NCBI GenBank assembly: GCA_051530055.1
Contig: CM121342.1
Coordinates: 16,306,001 to 16,370,000 of the forward strand
DNA from: Neoechinorhynchus agilis
Taxonomy: Eukaryota > Acanthocephala
DNA length: 64,000 nt
Direction: 5' to 3'
Below are positions 49,024 to 58,227 of this stretch, piece after piece. A program made the translations under genes and the position numbers. The notes beneath the pieces were generated by a model. It did no database searches. It was not told the DNA's origin and saw only the letters and a program-made list of their open reading frames with translations. The first letter of the stretch is position 1; every line of letters begins with the position of its first letter.

Positions 49024-50327
49024 AACGCCCTAGTATCTCTTTATGAGAAAGCTCTTGCCACCCGTTTGATGGAATTTTGTAGGGAAAAGGACGTTTTAAA
49101 CGGTTGAGCATTAACCTGGCACGGAGAATTCTTCTCGTAAAAGCCAAAAAGAAGGTGGTCAATTCCTCCTCAGATCTTAGGCTAATTTACATTCAGAACG
49201 CCCTAGTATCTCTTTATGAGAAAGCTCTTGCCACCCGTTTGATGGAATTTTGTAGGGAAAAGGACGTTATAAACGGTTGAGCATTAACCTGGCACGGAGA
49301 ATTCTTCTCGTAAAAGCCAAAAAGAAGGTGGTCAATTCCTCCTCAGATCTTAGGCCAATTTCCATTCAGAACGCCTTAGTATCTCTTTATGAGAAAGCTC
49401 TTGCCACCCGTTTGATGGAATTTTGTAGGAAACAGTACGTTATAAACGGTTGAGCATTAACCTGGCACGGAGAATTCTTCTCGTAGAAGCCAAAAAGCAG
49501 GTGGTCAATTCCTCCTCAGATCTTAGGCCGATTTCCATTCTGAACGCCCTAGTATCTCTTTATGAGAGAGCTCTTGCCACCCGTTTGATGGAATTTTGTA
49601 GGGAAAAGGACGTTATAAACGGTTGAGCATTAACCTGGCACGGAGAATTCTTCTCGTAAAAGCCAAAAAGAAGGTGGTCAATTCCTCCTCAGATCTTAGG
49701 TCAATTTCCATTCAGAACGCCCTAGTATCTCTTTATGAGAGAGCTCTTGCCACCCGTTTGATGGAATTTTGTAGGGAAAAGGACGTTATAAACGGTTGAG
49801 CATTAACCTGGCACGGAAAATTCTTCTCGTAAAAGCCAAAAAGAAGGTGGTCAATTCCTCCTCAGATCTAAGGCCAATTTCCATTCTGAACGCCCTAGTA
49901 TCTCTTTATGAGAAAGCTCTTGCCACCCGTTTGATGGAATTTTTGTAGGGAAAAGGACGTGATAAACGGTTGAGCATTAGGTTGAGCATTTAACTGGCAC
50001 GGAGAATTCTTCTCGTAAAAGCCAAAGAGAAGGTGGTTAATTCCTCCTCAGATCTTAGGCCAATTTCCATTCAGAACGCCCTACTATCTCTTTATGAGAG
50101 AGCTCTTGCCACCCGTTTGATGGAATTTTGTAGGGAAAAGGACGTTATAAACGGTTGAGCATTAACCTGGCACGGAGAATTCTTCTCGTACAAGCCAAAA
50201 AGAAGGTAGTCAATTCCTCCTCAGATCTTAGGCCAATTTCCATTCAGAACGCCCTAGTATCTCTTTATGAGAAAGCTCTTGCCACCCGTTTGATGGAATT
50301 TTGTAGGGAAAAGGACGTTATAAACCG
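49024..50327 (+). repeat. 173-bp tandem repeat derived from LINE reverse transcriptase, about 7-8 copies
   Basis: The landmark CGGTTGAGCATTAACCTGG recurs at 49,101, 49,274, 49,447, 49,620, 49,793, 49,967 and 50,152, so the period is 173 bp, with one 11-12-bp insertion in the last interval. Each unit encodes SINLARRILLV, DLRPISIQNALVSLYEKALA and LMEFCREKDVI, that is RT motif 1, but 173 is not a multiple of three, so copies fall in changing frames. Copies are over 95% alike by eye. Confidence 0.96.
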
Positions 50328-51292
50328 AAACTGCAACGGTTTTTACCAAGGGAGATCCGTAACTTCTGCAACAAGAGCCATCTATGATTCCCTTAGGTAC
50401 CAAAATTTTAGGTATCGCTGCCTCGTTTCATTCGATTTTTTCCGCAGCGTATGACAACATTGATCTTCAATTTTTAATGCGCTACATGGTCCTTCTCAAC
50501 TTCCCACAAGATATTGTAGTTCGTATCAAAGATATTTTAGCCCCCAAGTCCTTTTATTTTGATGACGACGAGGATCATAAAATCTTCTATCCTAAAAAAG
50601 GTTTACCACAGGGCTCCCCACAGCCATGCAACTTATGGCCGATTTCTATAAGGAAGGTGTCAATATTTTTATATATGCTGACGATATAAGTGCAGTTTTA
50701 TTTACCAACAATTCCTGGGAATTACCTATACTACTGAAGGAACTGTTAGCCCACATCAACAAACATGCAGTACTCATGGGCATCGGGCTGAACCCTAACA
50801 AAACCAATATTATGGCTGTAGCGGGTAGCGGATATGTAAATAAGAAACTTAATTTAATAATTAAAAATCAATTTTTACATATTTTAGATCAAACCAACAT
50901 TGTCGGTCATTTACGTTTTAACAAAATTAAAATTTTAGGATACCGTTTTAACGCACATTTGAATGAAAAGTTAGATATGAAACATTTTAAAAGAATTTTA
51001 ATAACTGCCGAACGCTACTGTACAAGAGCGTTGAGGCTGCAACTAAGCTATAAAAAAACAATATTTTATGTGGAAAACATGGGCAATTTCTGCCCTAACC
51101 TTTTTTAGTCGCGGTCGTCCACCCGAACAGCGGCCCATTTTCGGTGAGGCCCTGCTGCAAAACGCGTCATTCTTAAGACAAAAAGAGAAAATGGAATTGG
51201 TCAAGAGAATGAACTACTAACTATAAACAAAATTAACTTAAAATCCCATGTTTCACAACTTCGAGCGCTATCACGTGTGCTTATAATATATA

Positions 51293-51323
51293 TTTGTTGT
51301 TGTTGTTGTTGTTGTTGTTGTTG
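51293..51323 (+). repeat. (TTG)n microsatellite
   Basis: About ten TTG units after ATAATATATAT, at the 3' end of the LINE. A nearby 20-base duplication (AATGCATATCGATTTTTTTA near 51,390 and 51,409) follows. Confidence 0.9.
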
Positions 51324-51647
51324 AAAACTGCACATGTTCCAACGACAGGTTACGAAAACAATGCGATTGACGTAATTGACATTTTTTAATGCATATCGAT
51401 TTTTTTAAATGCATATCGATTTTTTTATTATGGTCGCAGTTGCCATGTTGCAAAGTAGTTTTAAAATTCACATCTACATGTTTGCACCAGTGATTCAAAC
51501 CTGCAAAATCGTCCACTTTTTATACGCTGCTGAAGCAGCAGTGGACGCGATCATCAGGCATTCAATTCATCGGCCTTATCTTCGTGATTGATAATATCAA
51601 TGCCATTTATACTCCTTCTACAAACTACAGGAGACTTTCAATGTTGA

Positions 51648-52125
51648 GTGCGATATAATTTCCGCTGTTTTGATGTCAATAATCGATTGTGCAGGGCGCA
51701 AGTTGAGAATATAAATTTAGATTGGATATCGTTTCTACCTATGAAATATCCAAACCTCGTTCCCGGGAGTAGATTCCGGGAAGTTTATTTTTGGGACTTG
51801 TGTTGGACCGCCAAATTTGCGGTGCGGAATGTTCGACAATGTAAAGGATATGATTTTAAATATGTTCGATAGTCTGATTAAATATGGATTCGTTCCCGAA
51901 TGCGGTCGCTTTTACTACACAACTCGATCGCAACCGTCCGTATTAACTTGAATGGTGAACGATTTCTATGAAAGGACATTAAAGGATTTGAAGAACCGGT
52001 ATCGGACCAATCGAGAAATAGTACGACTTCTGGGTAAGGAACCGGTATTGAGTATAGTTGGAGAATGGAATCTTTTAACTTACGAAGGTCGCTCATTCTC
52101 AGAATTCCTTGTTCGAAATTTATAG
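51648..52125 (+). pseudogene. trehalase fragment, plus-strand arm of an inverted pair
   Basis: Reads WISFLPMKYPNLVPGSRF and REVYFWDLCW, the GH37 signature PGGRFREVYYWDSYW, then in another frame VKDMILNMFDSLIKYGFVPE and YYTTRSQPSVL, then EWNLLTYEGRSF. A frame change follows the signature and stops follow later, so it is broken. It is similar (roughly 80-85% by eye) to the minus-strand copy. Confidence 0.85.
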
Positions 52126-52305
52126 AAAAGAATTTACTGTTCCGTTTCTATTTTTGTCTCTTACCAAGGAACCCATTTTTCAAGACTTTTTGCGGCTAAT
52201 ATAGTTTAGTTTTAGTAGTTTAAGTTTGTCGGAAAGCCCAATCTCCCTTTGGAATGGCAGTGATATACGTTAATCTGCTAGAAACAAATTTGAAGGACCT
52301 GAGTA

Positions 52306-52923
52306 TTAGTTTGCATTTTCCATCGGTTTATATTGAGTATTGTTTTCCCGAACAGTTAAATCCGAACAAATCCTACGACTTATTCTCACAATCCGGTTCT
52401 GAACCGGAAAATCGAACTTTTCCATCGTTCCGATACTGCTTCGAACAAATTCTTTATCTTTTGTCCTTTTATAGTAATCATAAATCAATAATGATAAGAC
52501 GGGTGGCTGCGATCGAGTGGTGTAATAAACTCGACCTCCATTAGGAACGAACCCGTATTTCATCACATTATCGAACATATTTAAAATCATAACCTTTACG
52601 GTGTCGGTCATTCCGCACCGCAACGCTCCTTTTGCCGTCCAATATGAATCCCAATAGTAAACTTCCCGGAACCTACCCCCGGGCACGAGGTTTGGATATT
52701 TCATAGAAAGGAACGATGTTCAATTTAAATTTAAGTTTTTAACTTGCTTCCTGCATAACATTTTCAACTGTCGATTGAAGTTGTGAGCAAAGCTTCGATA
52801 CGTGCTACACTGAATCTGTTCATTCTGGATTCTAATGCCCGACAAAGGAGCCTTGGTATTTACCATATTCCACTGCTTCAAGCTATTAAATCCGCATGGA
52901 TAAGAGTCAATCGAGGACCTCAA
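52306..52923 (-). pseudogene. trehalase fragment, minus-strand arm of an inverted pair
   Basis: The minus frame 52,704-52,306 is open and well conserved: MKYPNLVPGGRFREVYYWDS, GFVPNGGRVYYTTRSQPPVL and MEKFDFPVQNR. It contains the two N-terminal-half trehalase signatures but not the C-terminal QWDxPNAW region, which in this window occurs only at 40.3 kb on the other strand. Upstream frame 52,923-52,720 (KQVKNLNLN) matches CRAQVENINLD of the plus arm, separated by a stop. Could be an exon of a real gene whose remaining exons are rearranged. Confidence 0.8.
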
Positions 52924-53700
52924 TCTGCTTCCATACCCGGAGCAATGCGACGTCGGTCAAATCAAAGTTCCGGTGAATGGAAATGAATTCGATCCATGGA
53001 TCGTATTGTGAATTGAATGTCATCGTTGATATATACTCACCAATGCCACAAGTCTTTGAAGAAGCTCGTTGTCAAGCCGGGAATATTAATAAAAGTCATA
53101 AGAAGCGAGTGGATGCATTAGGAGATTTATTAGTTTCTCGTCGTCGAAGCGAATGGAAGCACGTAGCTTGGAGGTATCAAATGGACGAACGAATGAGTTA
53201 TGTTGAGAACTAACAATCAGTCTTGACGTACGGTGGTTTGATATCTTTACAGTTTAAATTAAAGTTGTGATGATATTTACAATAAAAACCGAGAAAGCAA
53301 TATCTGAGTGAGAGATTTCGTCTAAAAAGCGAGGAATTGCAATCATTCATCCTTTTTTTTGCGAACAAACGTTTTGTGAGTTGAGAAATTCTCGAGAAGC
53401 AGCAAGCGATGTAACTACAGGAAAATCAATAAATGATTTAAAAAATAATTGAATGGATGATAATTTTGAAAGACAGTTTGTAAGAGAGCCTCGGTTTAAA
53501 GGGATTTTTGGATGGAACGCGTATAAATGTTGATGGGAGAGAGGAATAGTTGAGTGAATGTCGGGGAAAAGGAGTTGACCGTTTTGAAGGATTTGGTGGC
53601 GGTTGTGTGCATGAGCTGCGACAGGATCTGTAAGAGGTACTCTCCATTTGGTCATATTGATTTTTGCAAGTTTTTTATTGTTTGATTTTGTTTAGAGATT
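52924..53700. other. no gene recognised
   Basis: Contains an open frame at 52,977-53,213 (plus) and overlapping minus-strand frames at 53,347-53,655. None shows a domain I can name, and the two minus-strand frames overlap, so at most one could be real. Confidence 0.4.
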
Positions 53701-53701
53701 G

Positions 53702-54377
53702 CACTGTCACAACTCGTGTTTAAATTTTCATTGGACAATTTGGAATATTTTCAAGATTGAAAAGATTAGGTGTGGATAGTTGTTCCAAAAGTTTTACAGA
53801 TCAACAATTCATTTTCTTGGTTACTTGTTGAAGACTGTCCGTGTGATAGGAGGGCGATCATCACAAAAACCTCTTGGGCGGATCAAATCTGGCGAAACCT
53901 ACCTGTGGCGCGACTGGTAAGCCGCTGGCTGAGCCACAGAAACATGCTGTGCCATTTATTATGAAAACTAAAATCAATAATTTTCTATCGGAGTCGTGAG
54001 AACCATACGCATCGATTTCGGTCTAGGAAGCGCTGGTCTTCGCTCAATGTCCATGGCCGCAGAGTTATAAGTTTGTACATTCCCCCGGATTTCAGTGGAC
54101 TACAGCTCGTAATTCCAGTTTGAGTTAAAGGTTTCGAATCCGATAAACAATTTTTTAATGATACGTACGATTTGGTCGTATTGATTTTTGCGAGTTTTCC
54201 TGTCACAACTCGTGTTTAAATTTTCATTGGACAATTTGGAATATTTTCAAGATTGAAAAGATTGGATGTGGATTGTTGTTCCAAAAGTTTTACAGGTCAA
54301 CAATTCATTTTCTTGGTTACTTGTTGATGACTGTCCTTGTGATAGGAGGGCGATCATGACAAAAACCTGTTGGTCGG
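53702..54377. repeat. direct duplication of about 180 bp flanking a SINE-C
   Basis: Bases 53,706-53,880 and 54,203-54,377 are nearly identical (GTCACAACTCGTGTTTAAAT, TTTTCTTGGTTACTTGTTGA, TGATAGGAGGGCGATCAT). The SINE-C lies between them. The 490-bp spacing suggests a tandem duplication with the SINE in one unit or at the junction. Confidence 0.88.
53876..54142 (+). mobile_element. SINE-C copy
   Basis: Closely matches 42,492-42,765 over about 255 bases, including GCGCGACTGGTAAGCCGCTG, GAAGCGCTGGTCTTCGCTCA and GGTTTCGAATC near the end. Having two copies defines the element as dispersed. No clear target duplication beyond the larger direct repeat. Confidence 0.85.
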
Positions 54378-54765
54378 ATGGGGCCGGAAATGCGGATGTC
54401 AGTGGAACGTTGGCTTCTGCTCTTCAAATTGTTTAACGCTCCACGATTGTGTTTGATTTTTATGTTGGACGACCCGTAGCTTAAATTTCTGGGCTGCCGG
54501 CGTTGATTTGGCTAACGCTGGAGTTTGCGGTGGAAGCTCTTCTTATTTCAATGTGAGTCGAATCTTTGTGGCTTCCAATTTGCCAGGTTGAGTGCTGAGT
54601 AAGATTTTGTGTTGGAGGAAACTTCTGAACGTCGACCGCATGAATGCCTTACGGCGACCGTCGTGTCTCTGATCCCCCATTGATGTCGCCCTGGAAGGGA
54701 TGCGTAACCCTCGATCGTCATCGCCGAATTCTGGGATTCCAGGCGTTTATGGATGCTTCTGCGCT

Positions 54766-54838
54766 TCCCGAGAGCCGGATTTGAACCAGCGACCTAAGGA
54801 TCTACAGTCCTCCGCTCTACCAACTGAGCTATCTCGGG
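54766..54838 (-). tRNA. tRNA-Tyr (anticodon GTA), nuclear type, intronless
   Basis: A 73-nt perfect cloverleaf on the minus strand: acceptor CCCGAGA/TCTCGGG with discriminator A, D stem GCTC/GAGC, anticodon stem GAGGA/TCCTT around loop CTGTAGA, variable AGGTC, T stem GCTGG/CCGGC around TTCAAAT. A box TAGCTCAGTTGG and B box GGTTCAAATCC are intact. Eukaryotic nuclear tRNA-Tyr genes almost always carry an intron after the anticodon; this one has none. No T-run terminator appears in the next 80 bases and a GC-rich stretch follows, so it could be the head of a tRNA-Tyr-derived SINE rather than a true gene. Confidence 0.85.
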
Positions 54839-55077
54839 TGTGCTTTATAATTTTAAAATATTAAATTGACTTTCATTTCGTTTTGTCGATAAATAACAAA
54901 AATTATTAACAAAAAGGTCGTAATAGCAATGGTAAAGGTACCGAATATGTACTTATTGGCCAAAATAGATAAGTCGCTCCACACCAAAGAACACTGGCCA
55001 ATAATGCTACGAAATTTAATGCCAGCGGATAAGCACACAGTACTATCGAGTGTCGAGTTCCTAGGAAAATTGTAGGA

Positions 55078-55560
55078 GTGCGAGAATATAGAATGGTTTC
55101 TGCTGATGTTAAGTCTCTATTTACAAAATTGCCATTGGATTCAGCGATCAATATTGCGATTCCTATACTTCAACATAATAGAACCAAATCTGAATGGACG
55201 GAACTCTTATACATGTACGAGAGGAATAGGAATTTCAATTTCGAAGGAGTCCTCTTCCCCCAGTTCTGGCCGAATTGTTCATGCGCGATTGGGAAGTCAA
55301 TCATGTCAGTAGCCTACAGATTCTGGCAGGGATACCGATACTTTTATCTCAGTCGACAAATCCACATAGGCCAAGGAGCCACGATGGCAGCAAATAAATA
55401 TAAAAATTACTAGGTTAGAGTCACTGTTTAACCAGGATTCCCTCAATAATGAGTTAGAATTCCTTAGGAATATGCTCAAAGAGAAGGACTATCCAATCTA
55501 TATAATAAGAAGAGCAAGTTACAGAGCCTTCTATGGAAGGCGCCATGACAATGGATCCAT
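55078..55560 (+). mobile_element. Penelope-like retroelement fragment (reverse transcriptase)
   Basis: MVSADVKSLFTKLPLDSAIN matches the (V/F)SxDVxSLFTNxP motif that starts the Penelope-type RT core, followed by FNFEGVLFPQFW and, further on, LESLFNQDSLNNELEFLRNM with a DYPIYII end. It is a broken internal fragment. No GIY-YIG nuclease or terminal repeat was found. Penelope-like elements are common in syndermatans such as rotifers. Confidence 0.72.
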
Positions 55561-55849
55561 AGTATACCAGGAAAAGAAACTTTGAATGCGAATCGGTTTA
55601 TATGGAACAAAAAGTTTGATCCTTAGTGTGATTTGAATACCAAATTACATCAGACATTTGCGAACGCTTTGCTGAATCTTTTCCCCAACTTTACAGCTCT
55701 CCGGATAGAAAAATAGCGTAGGTGACGGAGGATATGAAACGTGGTCCAGAGAAGGCAACTGAAACTATTTTTCATTTTGAACTGATTTGATGATTATTCA
55801 CTAGTTGTACTTGAAGATTGGCAACTTTTGCTTTCGAATTAGAATCAAA

Positions 55850-56110
55850 AATATAGCTCCCTATAATACTCATGTATTTCGGGGGCAAGGTTTTGAAAAT
55901 CTTTCACTATAATTATCAAGTTTATCACTAAAATATCGCATTTCGCAGGATTTAGTTCAATACCAATTTTAGAAGTCTCCTTCACGGGTGTCTCCAAATC
56001 GTTCAGTACTTCAGAACGGTTATCTTCGAGCGCTATATCGTCCAAGTATCAGCCCTTAAAGTTGGGCTGGAAAGGGTGCGCGATGGGATTGACTGCGAGT
56101 GAGAAGGTTG
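55850..56110 (-). mobile_element. LINE family 2 reverse transcriptase fragment
   Basis: The minus strand reads YLDDIALEDNRSEVLNDLET, then KETSKIGIELNPAKCDI, matching the family 2 RT (YLDDATLGGDPSVVLRDLEM ... ETSKMGIELNAGKC). Only about 85 residues survive. Confidence 0.82.
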
Positions 56111-56667
56111 CTGGGCTTAAAGGATCTATCTGTTGAACTTCTGCTTCTTATTTCAAAACATTGATGTAGAAAAATAAGGGAGGTTTTCATTACTGGGATT
56201 TTGTTGTCTGGGTCGTGTAATTCTTTGATGGCAGGCATATTTTTTCGAACATTTTGGCTTCTTCAATACTTAATTTCCGTTGCTCCATTAACTCAGAATC
56301 ATTAATATTTTTCTGTTTGAACACAAAAATTGTCGTTTACTAATAACTCAAACTTGAATATTTGTCTTTTTTATCGATATTATCAACAGTCTATCGACGT
56401 TACAAGAATTTTTTTTTATAAGTTACCATCTATATTCAAGCTCAAATTTCGAGTCAAACGAATTATATTTAAACATGTCTACCAAATCTCTAGTCTACGA
56501 AACTAGAAGAATATTTCTTTGCTCAATACTAAACGTAACCGCTGGATTTTTCGTTCAAATGAAATAATGTAAGATTTGTAAAAAGAATCCTTTAAACCAT
56601 AGCGTTTTTTGAACGGAAGGCTATCGGATGCGTATAAATAAACGCTTTATTTAACACCGCACTCGAC

Positions 56668-57760
56668 ATGGCATTTCTCAACCTTAAAGTAAAGACTTTG
56701 TTTACTAAAGATCAATCTCCCATTTCCGCCGAATCATTCCGTCCAATTTCCATTCTACCTGCTCTTTCAAAAATCATCGAAAAATGCTTTAAATCTCGCC
56801 TTCTTTCACTTCTCAATGAAAAGTTATCGCCCCTACAATTTGGCTTCCGGCTCAGATTTTCTGCAACGGATTCCTTACTTTGCATTTATGACACGCTCCT
56901 ACGTAACCTCGACAATAATCCCTCTCAAGTCACCGATCTCATTCAACTTGATTTATCTAAAGCTTTCGACTCAGTCGACTCCGGGCCTGCTCCGATTTTG
57001 GTCTATACTTGTGGCAGATTCGCTGGCTCGAATCTTATCTTCACAATCGCAAACAATCCATTTACTACCGTTCTACCTCCTCTATCAGCCTATCCATAAC
57101 CAAAGGCGTACCTCAAGGTGCTGTCTCCATTTCTCTTTAATATTTTTCTAAACAACCTCAAACCTCTCTTACTCTAAACTCTTCTTATACACCGACGATA
57201 TCACCCTCATCAACCATTTACCACCCCACCTCTCCCTTTCCTTGAGTTCTAAAGAAATCACACATATAAAAGATTTCTGCACCAATCACAAACTCCATCT
57301 CAATTTCTTTAAATGCTTCGAAATGATCCCCTTTCTCCCCCGCAACCCCACATCATCCCCTGAGCTTCTAGATGACATCCTACGAGTAACCTCCCTAAGA
57401 ATTCTGGGTATCCAATTTCAATAAAATTTGGAATGGGACTCGCACATCGCTCTCTCCCTCGAGCTAAACACCATTAAAATTTATTTCCTCAAACGCCTCC
57501 GACATTTAGGAATCCTTTCACCCGATCTCTACAAATTTTACTTCTGCTTTGTCTTACACTTCCCTCACCCACGGTTATCCCGTATTTTGCAACCTTTCCA
57601 AATCTCAAACCTATCGTCTTGAAATGTTTCATAAAGGAGCATCTAAAATTTGCACAGCTGACTTTTCCTCTCTCACCGAATGCCTTGATGCTATTTTCAT
57701 AAGACATTCAAAACGCCTATCGACCATGCAACTACCATAATTTTTACCAAATATCGCTTC
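56668..57760 (+). mobile_element. LINE family 4 reverse transcriptase fragment (CR1/Jockey-like)
   Basis: Reads SFRPISILPALSKIIEKCFK, LQFGFR, LIQLDLSKAFDSVD, then in other frames KGVPQGAV, YTDDITLINH and LRILGIQFQ. These are ordered RT motifs of a LINE different from families 1-3, with a YTDD box. Many frame changes and stops. Flanking ends are not visible. Confidence 0.8.
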
Positions 57761-58227
57761 CTTTTCACACGAACACAACACTCGTAATCCTAATTCGTTT
57801 CACCCTCTCTCAACCTCGCACCTCCCTAAACCTACGCTCCTTTTTTCATGCTGCCAAATCTTCTCGGATATCATAACCTGAAATGATTCGGAGGAAAGAC
57901 TAACCTTACAAGCGCTTTTGCAAGCAATAAACACCAATTACCACCAGAACGGACCTTCCAACCGGATATTCTCAATCGAACGGGCATACAAAAAAGATCA
58001 TTTGTGTATTTATGAGGACCCGAAGGTACATGGGTCTAATTTCTTAAACACAAAAATGAATAAAACGTGTTATTATTTTGTTGTTCTTTAGGTAGTCCTA
58101 TCAATAATCAATTGCATAGATTCAGGTACTACGTCCTTTTTCTTGACGAGCTTTAGAGTGCTGGTGACAAAATATCTCATTTTAAAGGCAGCTAAGAACG
58201 AAATTCGCAAAATATCTAGTCCAGAAT

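Larger units (their letters stand above)
48003..51323 (+). mobile_element. LINE family 3, plus-strand copy with internal tandem array and (TTG)n tail
   Basis: Begins at a zinc-knuckle remnant (ATGCCACATATGCCTACAGT, identical to 45,708 onward), then the endonuclease (LTCTAYNG, ICIQEAKE, LIGNIYVRPKFIHK, SLFGDFNDPTGEW), an array of 173-bp repeats made from RT sequence (49,024-50,327), the rest of the RT (FDDDEDHKIFYPKKGLPQGS, FIYADDISAVL, GLNPNKT) and the thumb (KILGYRFNAHL). A (TTG)n tract at 51,293-51,323 is probably the 3' tail. Many frame breaks. Confidence 0.85.

Noticed and set aside
53347-53655. Minus-strand frame with LLFPDIHSTI, first thought to be a trehalase N-terminus
   Set aside because: The resemblance to the LFPDSKTFVD motif is limited to a few residues, and a second overlapping frame is equally open.
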